A stretch of 64,000 bases of DNA, from NCBI RefSeq assembly GCF_001718795.1, contig NZ_CP013438.1, positions 124,001 through 188,000 on the forward strand, given 5' to 3'. Shown in pieces: positions 57,524-64,000 of this stretch; positions within the stretch are counted from its first letter, which is position 1, and every line of letters starts with the position of its first letter. The translations under genes were made by a program, and so were the position numbers. Below the pieces are notes generated by a model. That model made no database searches and had not been told where the DNA came from. It was given only the letters and a program-made list of their open reading frames with translations. Origin of the DNA: Burkholderia latens (GTDB lineage Bacteria; Pseudomonadota; Gammaproteobacteria; Burkholderiales; Burkholderiaceae).

Positions 57524-59008
57524 TCACACCGTCTCGGCGCGTCGCGCCGTCAGCCGGTTCCACAGCATTCCAGAGCGGCTGCCGCTTCGACAATATGCGA
57601 GCACCGGCTTCGGCAACGCGTCGACCAGTGCGCCGAACGCGTCGACTTGCTCGTCGCCGATCCCGTCGCGTTCGACCGGCAGATAGCGTGCGTCGAGGCC
57701 GAGTTCGCGCGCGGCCGCCGCGATCTCGTCGAATGACGGCTGATCGGCGCTTTCTCCGTCCGGCCGATTGCAGATCACCGCGCGAAAGCCTGCATTGCGA
57801 ATCGCTTTCAGCTCGGCCGGCGTAATCTGCCGCGACGCGGTGAATCCGGTGGCAGCCGACGCGCGGCATTGCTCGAGCGCGCGTTCGAAGCATGCAATCG
57901 CAAAATCGACGTCCTGCTCCGTCGTGAAGCGGCCGAAGCTCACGCGCACGGTGCGGCCGGCGGCTTCCGGATCGAGACCGATCGCGGTCAAAACGTGCGA
58001 CGGCGCACCGCTCGTCGAATTGCAGGCGGACGTCGACGATACGGCGAGCGAATCGCCGAGCATGAACGGGAAAAAGCCCGGCGCGTCGACCGTGACGCTC
58101 AGCGTGTGCGGAATGCGGCGTGCGGTTGCCGCGTTGTGGGTGATGCTGCCGAGCGCGAGCAGCGCGTCCGTCAGCCGCTTGCTGAGCGCCGCGATCCGCA
58201 CGGTTTCGCGCTCGAGCTTTTCGGCAGCGAGTTCGCACGCGGCGCCCATCCCGACGATCTGATGCGTCGCAAGCGTGCCCGAGCGCAGGCCGCGCTCGTG
58301 GCCGCCGCCGTGAATCTGCGGCGCGATCCGATCGGCAATTTCCCGGCGGACGAACAGCGCGCCGATGCCCTTGGGACCATAGACCTTGTGCGCGGACATC
58401 GACAGCAGGTCGATGCCGAGCGCGCGCACGTCGATCGGCGTCTTGCCGAGCGCCTGGGCGGCGTCGACGTGCAGCAGCGCGCCGGCCGCGTGCACGACGC
58501 GCGAGATCGCGCCGATGTCGGTCAGCGTACCGAGTTCGTTGTTGACGAGCATCAGCGATACGAGCCCCGTATCGGGGCGGATCGCCGCGGCTACCGCGTC
58601 GACGGTGATTTCGCCGTCGGCGGTGGGCGATACGAACGTCGTGGTCATCCCGCGCTTCGCGAGATGCGCCATCGTGTCGAGGATGGCCTTGTGTTCGATG
58701 CGGCTCGTGATCAGGTGACGCTTGTCGGTCGCCGTTTCCGCGTAGCCCTTGAGCGCGAGGTTGTTCGATTCGGTGGCGCCCGACGTCCAGACGATCTCGT
58801 CGGCATCCGCGCCGATCAGCGCGGCGACCTGCGCACGCGCGTGCTCGACCTTCTGCTTTGCGATCCGGCCCGCGGCGTGAGAACTGGAGGCGGGATTGCC
58901 GAAAATGCCATCGGCGCCGAGGCAGGCCGTCATCGCCTCGATCACGCCCGGGTCCGCCGGGGTCGTCGCTGCGTAGTCGAGGTAGTGCAGCGGGGTGGTA
59001 TCGCTCAT
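57524..59008 (-). CDS. Cysteine desulfurase fused to a rhodanese/phosphatase-like domain
   Basis: 494 residues, about 100 longer than a normal NifS/IscS. Residues 1-380 form the class V PLP enzyme: DYAATTP, SGATESNN near 76, the PLP Lys208 in SMSAHKVYGPKG, and the persulfide Cys329 in VSSTSACNS. Residues 390-490 are a DUF442/sulfurtransferase-phosphatase-like domain with Cys473 in AYCRSGSRSG. The product could pass sulfur from the desulfurase Cys to the second Cys, which is inference. No isc, suf or tRNA-thiolation genes are adjacent. Confidence 0.88.
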   Translation of the reverse strand: MSDTTPLHYLDYAATTPADPGVIEAMTACLGADGIFGNPASSSHAAGRIAKQKVEHARAQVAALIGADADEIVWTSGATESNNLALKGYAETATDKRHLITSRIEHKAILDTMAHLAKRGMTTTFVSPTADGEITVDAVAAAIRPDTGLVSLMLVNNELGTLTDIGAISRVVHAAGALLHVDAAQALGKTPIDVRALGIDLLSMSAHKVYGPKGIGALFVRREIADRIAPQIHGGGHERGLRSGTLATHQIVGMGAACELAAEKLERETVRIAALSKRLTDALLALGSITHNAATARRIPHTLSVTVDAPGFFPFMLGDSLAVSSTSACNSTSGAPSHVLTAIGLDPEAAGRTVRVSFGRFTTEQDVDFAIACFERALEQCRASAATGFTASRQITPAELKAIRNAGFRAVICNRPDGESADQPSFDEIAAAARELGLDARYLPVERDGIGDEQVDAFGALVDALPKPVLAYCRSGSRSGMLWNRLTARRAETV

Positions 59009-59240
59009 GTCCTTTCGTTGGCTCTTCTGTTCGTGACGGGGGAAATGATACGTGCAGAGGCGGGGAAAAAGGATCCAAAGTTGGCTGTGAAATTAGCTCG
59101 ATGTGGAATAACGTTTTATCGAATCCGCATATGGGGGAATCTGCTTCCTCATGATCTCGCCCGCGTAACGGGCTTTGGTCATACGGAAAGCGGGGTGGGC
59201 GGGAGGGTTCGGTGGGCGCCCTCCGGCGAGCCGGTCGCGG

Positions 59241-59567
59241 CTACGGGTTGCGATCGCGCCGATTCGACAAGCGATGTGCGTCCTCGACCCATGCGTGCAG
59301 CGCTTGTTCATACTGGGCAGGGATCGTGATCGTCACCGTCGTCAGGCGCGTGACGTTGCCCGGCAGTTCGAGATACCGCTGCCACGCCTTGCGAACGAGC
59401 TGCGACATTGCGGAGCGGTTGATGCCCAGTTTTGCGGCCAGCTCGCGCTGTGGGCGCCCCTTCACGAAAATCTCGTGCAGCGCCCACTGGTTCAGCGGCT
59501 TGATCCGCGTGTCGTGCAGCCGCAGCAGTCGGAATTGCTCGGCGGTCATGCGTCGCGTCTTCAGCAT
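59241..59567 (-). CDS. TrfB/KorA-like DNA-binding protein
   Basis: 108 residues. A helix-turn-helix is plain (QRELAAKLGINRSAMSQLVR) and the whole sequence resembles TrfB-type (KorA) repressors known from broad-host-range plasmids. It directly abuts the PAAR gene (no gap) and closes the T6SS cassette, suggesting regulation of that cassette or a mobile-element origin. It has no signal peptide, so it is not a periplasmic immunity protein. Confidence 0.7.
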   Translation of the reverse strand: MLKTRRMTAEQFRLLRLHDTRIKPLNQWALHEIFVKGRPQRELAAKLGINRSAMSQLVRKAWQRYLELPGNVTRLTTVTITIPAQYEQALHAWVEDAHRLSNRRDRNP

Positions 59568-59825
59568 TCAGCCTCGCACCGACGTCGGAAAGGATGAAAT
59601 CAGCGTCGCTCCGCATGACGTCTCGTGGCCGTCGAATGCGGCGGCCTGGCCTTCGACGTTGAAGGCCGCATCGCCTGCGACGATCGTGCATGTACCGTGG
59701 ATCGGGCACGAACACATGTCGCCGACGCGGGCGACCGCACGCCCCATGACCTTGCTGAGTTCGGCGCCGGACTCGACGCGGCCGCCGTGGGTGTGCCGGT
59801 CGCCTACCCGGATGATTCCTCGCAT
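59568..59825 (-). CDS. PAAR-domain T6SS spike-tip protein
   Basis: 85 residues from ATG at 59825. Pfam-type PAAR features are visible: IIRVGDRHTHGG at the start, VGDMCSCPIHG with its metal-binding Cys/His in the middle, and DGHETSCGATLIS at the end. PAAR proteins sharpen the VgrG spike and carry effectors. Same strand as tla3 (72-bp gap) and the TrfB-like gene. It has no extra effector domain. Confidence 0.85.
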   Translation of the reverse strand: MRGIIRVGDRHTHGGRVESGAELSKVMGRAVARVGDMCSCPIHGTCTIVAGDAAFNVEGQAAAFDGHETSCGATLISSFPTSVRG

Positions 59826-59897
59826 ATGACGTGTCCTCTCGAATGGTCGGCGCGGCGGCGGGTGTGTGTTTGCCACGTGCCGCCGCGCGGATTTGCT

Positions 59898-61379
59898 TCA
59901 CCACGAATAGCCCTGCATTCCGTAATCGACGTCGTATCGGCGGCCCCACCACGGCAAGTACGCGTTGTTGCCGCCGCGCGCGCGGAACCAGTCCTTGTCC
60001 GGGTCGATCGCCGTCAGCTTCGACGGTGGCCTGACGACAACCGCGACGGGGTGATCAGGGTCGGTGGTGCCGGCAACCAGCGCGTTGCCGCCGAAGTGAT
60101 TGATCCGGCCGATCGCGAGAGCGACGTTGGTCAATGCGCTGCCGGTGCCCATGTCGCCGAGCAGCGCAGCCGTGTTGAACGTCTGTTTGCGGTGGTCGTA
60201 TTCGGGGAGCGTTTCCGTCAGGGTCTGCGCGAGCGAGGCGAGCCGTGACGACGATGCGTCGCTGGGTGCACCCGCGTCGTGAACGATGTAATCGAGGTCC
60301 GTGACTGCGACTCCTCCGTTGCGTGCCGCTTCGTCGATCGTGGCTTTCCATGCCTGCACCGCGCGCGTCGTGCCCACTTTCCGCGAAAACGCCTGTGTAT
60401 TGCCGACGGCTGCCTTGCCGATCCACGCAAGGGGTTCGCGCTCGGTGTTGAAGTTCGGACCGGCGAGAAACAGCACGACGAGGTTCTCGTTGATCTGCGC
60501 GTCGGTCGGCGGGAAATTCGGTGCGTCCCAGTTCATCGCCCAGACGGACTTGTCAGGGTTCTGCTGCAAGTAGTCCAGTGCGTTGTTCAGCGACGTGAAA
60601 CCGGCATTGGCGCCGCCTTGAGTGATGTGGACGTCGGGGGGCGTGTCGCGGCTCCACAGTGACTTCGGGGACGGCGGCCCGATTTCGAAGCACTGGATAA
60701 ACTCGTTGACCAAATATGTCTTTGCTTCGACCGGATCGAGCCTCGGCGGTAACGCGAACTCGATACGCACCCCGGCAAGCTCGCGCCAATCCTTCGATTG
60801 CTTCGACGCGACGGTGTAAAAGTATTTCGGATTCGAAAAATAGCGAGAGCGCGGCAACACGATAAACTCGTTCACGTACTTGTGATAGAAGCCCTTGAAT
60901 GTTTCCTCTCCGTCGTTGCCGTATGCAATCCCCGCTACCGACTGCAGCGTAGTGAACGACTCCGGATCTGTACGCACCATATCGTCATTCTTGTTCGGCG
61001 CGGCAAGCCCTTGCGTCCACAGCAGTTGCCATTCGGTCGGATAGTCCTTGCGTTGCAACGGATTCATCCAGATAAGGCCGACAACTTGCGCGAAGAACGG
61101 CTTCGCCGGCTCCGCGACCGCCGATGCCGCGGTGGCCGCAGCGTCCCGGGTCGGTGCGGCGTGTGCCGGACGCGCGATCGCCGTGGCGAATGCAAACACC
61201 ATCAGCGCGGCCAGGCCGGGTACGACAAAAAATCGTTTCATCCAATCTCCTATTTCCAAATGTGCCGGGTCGGGTTGTTCGACGTGTGCCATCAATGAGG
61301 CCATCAGCACGGTTGTGATCAGCCATGCCGAAACGGCAATGGCGATACGGTGTGATCGTGTAGCGATCAGTGTTTTCAT
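59898..61379 (-). CDS. Type VI lipase adaptor Tla3-like protein (DUF2875)
   Basis: 493 residues. Two hydrophobic segments (about 12-33 and 50-72, the second ending ARPAHA) are followed by a long soluble domain with VNEFIVLPRSRYFSNPKYFY and a C-terminal GGNNAYLPWWGRR. It resembles DUF2875/Tla3, the adaptor that loads Tle3 onto VgrG in Pseudomonas. Its ATG overlaps the tle3 stop (ATGA), the arrangement expected for tle3-tla3. The assignment relies on remembered family features and order. Confidence 0.75.
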   Translation of the reverse strand: MKTLIATRSHRIAIAVSAWLITTVLMASLMAHVEQPDPAHLEIGDWMKRFFVVPGLAALMVFAFATAIARPAHAAPTRDAAATAASAVAEPAKPFFAQVVGLIWMNPLQRKDYPTEWQLLWTQGLAAPNKNDDMVRTDPESFTTLQSVAGIAYGNDGEETFKGFYHKYVNEFIVLPRSRYFSNPKYFYTVASKQSKDWRELAGVRIEFALPPRLDPVEAKTYLVNEFIQCFEIGPPSPKSLWSRDTPPDVHITQGGANAGFTSLNNALDYLQQNPDKSVWAMNWDAPNFPPTDAQINENLVVLFLAGPNFNTEREPLAWIGKAAVGNTQAFSRKVGTTRAVQAWKATIDEAARNGGVAVTDLDYIVHDAGAPSDASSSRLASLAQTLTETLPEYDHRKQTFNTAALLGDMGTGSALTNVALAIGRINHFGGNALVAGTTDPDHPVAVVVRPPSKLTAIDPDKDWFRARGGNNAYLPWWGRRYDVDYGMQGYSW

Positions 61380-63688
61380 ACGATTCCCCCGACCTTCAGA
61401 TAGAACTCGCCTTCACGTTCGTCGGTGATCGAGTCGGGAATGGCGCCTTCGCTGCCATCGGCATGGACCCATTCATGCATTGGCATCTGCTGGAGAATTC
61501 CGAATTCGAAGTACCGGAAGTACTTCTTGTTCGGGTTGGTATCCGGAATGCCGTTCCCCATTCGCCAGTCCGCCTCGATGCGCAGCAATTTGAGTTGCTT
61601 TTCAGTCAAATAGCACCGCCCTACGGCAACGTCATACGCAAGCGCCTTCTCCGCGTGCTCGGGATTGGTCATCGTCGTCGAATGATTCGTCGGACTGTTG
61701 GTCGCACTGCGATCGAGCCAGTCGACGATCTGCTTGTCGCGCCATTCCTTGTAGCCGTCGGGCATCGCGCTTTTGCCGTCCTCGCCGATCACGTGCCCCT
61801 CGCTGTCGAGCCATTCGGTATTGAGCGTGCGGCGCGCTTCCATGCGCATCAATGCACGATCCTCGTAACGCTGCCCGGCCTCGGTTGCAGCCGTGCCTCG
61901 AGCGACGCCGTCCTCGTTCTTCGGCTGGTACTGGTCGTATGGATCGTCGGCGCGCTTGTCGGAGTCGGCCTTGTTCGCGTCGCGCCACGCGGCTGGCGGA
62001 TCGTTGCCTTCGTTGAAGTCGCTCACGGCGTCGCCGTCGGTGGTTTCGATCGGCTTGCCGAATCGCAACGCCTTCGGCGTGAACGGTTCGTCGAGTGCCG
62101 GCGCATCGGCCATCACCGTCCAGCCTTTCGGCGGATCGGCGTTCACACGCAGCATGTTCAACGCCGAACTGATGCCCGTCACGACGAACATGAGCGGCGC
62201 GGTCACGAGCGTCGCCGCGACGCCCAGAACCGACTCGTTTCCCTTGATCGCACCGATCAGATTGAACTTCGCCGGCGGCGACTGCGGATACCAGAAGCCG
62301 GATGTCGTTCGTTGCTTGCCGTGCCGCCAGTCGTCTTCCCAATAGCGGTAGGGTTTCCGTACGCCAACCGGGAAGCCGGACGCAAACACGCGCTGCGTCA
62401 GGATGCCCGCCGCACCGATATCGTCGAGTTCATGCTTGCTGAACCCGCGCCAGCCGATGCCTTGAACCGTTACCGCAGAAATCACCTGATCGTGCGGACA
62501 GCAATACGCGGTGACGCGGCCATACGTCGACCCGTTCAGGCCGTGCCGCATGCGATCTGCTTGCGCGGCGTAAGAGCGGTTGCTCGTCGGCGATACGCGT
62601 TCGTTGGCCATGTCTTCGTCGACTTTGTCGGCGGGCTGTTCGTGTTCCTTTCGCGCGCCGACGATCGACAGGAATTTTCCGAACGTCTTCGTGCGCGATG
62701 CGTAGGTTTGCCGTCCCCGCTGACCCGATCCGTCTTTCGTCGCGCGTTGCGACCATGTGTCCATGAACGTGTCGGATTTATACGGACCGTCCGCGTTGGC
62801 GAGGCTATAAGGCGCGTTTGCGAGCACGTAGGCGTCCGCCACGCAATGGCCTTTGCGTCCCCACGGATCCTCGACATCGGGAAAGGCGTCGCCAAAGAAC
62901 GCCGCCGTAAGGCCGACGATGTTGCCCTGGCTGTGGCACACGACGGTAATTGGTACGTCGGCCTGCATGCTGCGAATCGACTCGATCAGTCTTGCGAGAC
63001 GCAATGCGGCGAGCACACCGTACGCGCGCGGCGGCGCACGATACAGCGGACGGTTGGTCGGGTTGATCCCTTGCACGGTCAGCCAGCCCATCGTCCGGTC
63101 ATCCAGGCCGCCGTGCCAGAGATCAGGCAGGCTTGAACAGCCATTCGTGAACGGACCGCCGCCCCAATAGTCCTTTTCGTTCAGGAAGATCTTGTCGCCG
63201 TATTCCTTCAGCTCCGCGGCGGTCGCGCGATATCCCCATCGGAAGTGAATGACGGGGGAGAACGACGGATCTGGCCTGACGTAGTTGCCGTACCAAAGCT
63301 TGGGATCGAGAAACCCGTCTGGCGTCACGCTCTCCGTGTACTTCGCGGGCGTCAGCTGTCCGGCATCGACCCCGTGATACATCATCTGATCGTCCAGCCG
63401 CCCGAGCCGCCGATTCAGCCCGCGGCACAGCCCTTCTTCCGACGCGTCGAACCACTCGCCTTCGGAATTCACGCCATGCACGAAGATCACGATGCCGGGC
63501 AACGGCAATTGCTTGATGCAGACGAGCGGCGTGTTCTTCGCGAACATCGTCACGCCTTCGCCGCGGCCGACGACGATCGGCGGCGGTGCAGGCCGCGACA
63601 CCGCTACGTCGGCAGCATCGGTTTTTGGCACGGGCTCGTCGCGCCGAGCAGCCGCCATCGGCGGCGGGTCGAGAAATGATTCGTTCAT
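61376..63688 (-). CDS. T6SS lipase effector Tle3
   Basis: 770 residues without a signal peptide. The alpha/beta-hydrolase part starts at VIFVHGVNSEGEWFD (about 67-81, oxyanion HGV). The nucleophile Ser253 lies in VVCHSQGNIVG, a CHSQG elbow where most lipases have GxSxG. The C-terminal half is the DUF3274-type region found in Tle3 phospholipases. It sits 18 bp after vgrG and overlaps tla3 by 4 bp. Delivery through the T6SS spike into the target periplasm is expected. No tli3 lies between it and vgrG. Confidence 0.85.
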   Translation of the reverse strand: MNESFLDPPPMAAARRDEPVPKTDAADVAVSRPAPPPIVVGRGEGVTMFAKNTPLVCIKQLPLPGIVIFVHGVNSEGEWFDASEEGLCRGLNRRLGRLDDQMMYHGVDAGQLTPAKYTESVTPDGFLDPKLWYGNYVRPDPSFSPVIHFRWGYRATAAELKEYGDKIFLNEKDYWGGGPFTNGCSSLPDLWHGGLDDRTMGWLTVQGINPTNRPLYRAPPRAYGVLAALRLARLIESIRSMQADVPITVVCHSQGNIVGLTAAFFGDAFPDVEDPWGRKGHCVADAYVLANAPYSLANADGPYKSDTFMDTWSQRATKDGSGQRGRQTYASRTKTFGKFLSIVGARKEHEQPADKVDEDMANERVSPTSNRSYAAQADRMRHGLNGSTYGRVTAYCCPHDQVISAVTVQGIGWRGFSKHELDDIGAAGILTQRVFASGFPVGVRKPYRYWEDDWRHGKQRTTSGFWYPQSPPAKFNLIGAIKGNESVLGVAATLVTAPLMFVVTGISSALNMLRVNADPPKGWTVMADAPALDEPFTPKALRFGKPIETTDGDAVSDFNEGNDPPAAWRDANKADSDKRADDPYDQYQPKNEDGVARGTAATEAGQRYEDRALMRMEARRTLNTEWLDSEGHVIGEDGKSAMPDGYKEWRDKQIVDWLDRSATNSPTNHSTTMTNPEHAEKALAYDVAVGRCYLTEKQLKLLRIEADWRMGNGIPDTNPNKKYFRYFEFGILQQMPMHEWVHADGSEGAIPDSITDEREGEFYLKVGGIV

Positions 63689-63706
63689 GCGGATGCTTGC
63701 GTGCTC

Positions 63707-64000
63707 CTATATTTTTTTCTTGATGAACTGCACGTCCAGTCTCTCGAACCGGTCGGCATCGATAGCCGGGAGTTCGCCGGCCGTATTGGTAGACAAGTCC
63801 GATAGCGGCCCGGACGGCTTCCTGACCTCACCATCGAATCCCGCGGCCGCGTTGCCGTCGGTGGGGCGGATCAGCGTCGGTATGCGTCCCAGCGTGTCGC
63901 GATCGAACTTCGGCATGTCCGCGTTCATGCTCGACGGGCCGCCCCACACATGACCCGCCGACTTCACCGTGAAGGTGCCCGGACATCCCAATTCGATATC
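63707..64000 (-). CDS. vgrG: VgrG C-terminus, cut by window end
   Basis: The minus-strand frame is open to the last base and gives about 97 residues. The readable part (CPGTFTVKSAGHVWGGPSSM, then MPKFDRD) matches the end of Burkholderia VgrG spike proteins, where the gp5-like beta-helix and DUF2345 region finish. The C-terminal tail (about 65 residues, PAIDADRFERLDVQFIKKK) may bind the Tla3/Tle3 cargo. The TTG at 63991 is an internal codon, not a start. Confidence 0.8.
   Translation of the reverse strand, partial: DIELGCPGTFTVKSAGHVWGGPSSMNADMPKFDRDTLGRIPTLIRPTDGNAAAGFDGEVRKPSGPLSDLSTNTAGELPAIDADRFERLDVQFIKKKI

Overview
The window is high-GC DNA with typical Burkholderia codon use. It looks like a secondary replicon of a Burkholderia cepacia complex-type betaproteobacterium. 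The assignment rests on the acdS/acdR pair, AzlCD, many LysR/Lrp regulators, Burkholderia-type hybrid kinases, a VgrG/Tle3/Tla3/PAAR cassette and the paralogues expected on such a replicon (SurE, SHMT, PoxB). I found no rRNA or tRNA genes, insertion sequences, CRISPR arrays or origin. The species call is inference.

Layout. 1-7.5 kb: cut cupin gene, SDR, SurE, an AzlCD exporter with a divergent Lrp regulator, a membrane-anchored orphan, DUF2322, a flavin reductase-like protein, and a thioredoxin-YjbQ pair. 7.5-10.8 kb: a leftward signalling operon of response regulator, periplasmic molybdopterin-type domain protein and hybrid kinase. 11-12.7 kb: two envelope lipoproteins (Sel1 type, CsgG-like). 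13-20.6 kb: an Rcs/Cbl-like phosphorelay of an RcsC-like kinase with an unusable receiver, an RcsB-like regulator and a second hybrid kinase with receiver and Hpt. 21.4-25.6 kb: a chaperone-usher fimbrial operon without an intact tip adhesin. Two matching 7-2-7 inverted repeats lie between the phosphorelay and the fimbriae and are good candidates for the regulator's binding sites.

26-31.5 kb: ACC deaminase acdS with divergent acdR, pyruvate oxidase poxB, and two methyltransferases, one behind a tiny coupled ORF. 31.9-36.8 kb: hypothetical proteins, LysR, DUF3422 and another methyltransferase. 36.9-43.6 kb: a guanidino/polyamine catabolic cluster (aldehyde dehydrogenase, 4-guanidinobutyrase, LuxR-type regulator, cupin, FAD amine oxidase, LysR). 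43.7-45.5 kb: an Imm10-like protein and a CaCA cation exchanger preceded by a yybP-ykoY (manganese) riboswitch and a 25-codon coupled leader ORF.

45.8-52.2 kb: secreted or surface proteins (ExeM-like nuclease, S10 carboxypeptidase-like lipoprotein, EF-hand-like protein, five-repeat lipoprotein). 52.7-55.5 kb: two SDRs with a divergent LysR. 55.9-59 kb: a serine hydroxymethyltransferase and a cysteine desulfurase fused to a rhodanese/phosphatase-like domain. 59.2-64 kb: a leftward type VI secretion effector cassette, VgrG (cut by the window edge), Tle3 lipase, Tla3 adaptor, PAAR and a TrfB/KorA-like protein. No obvious Tli3 immunity gene is present where it is expected.
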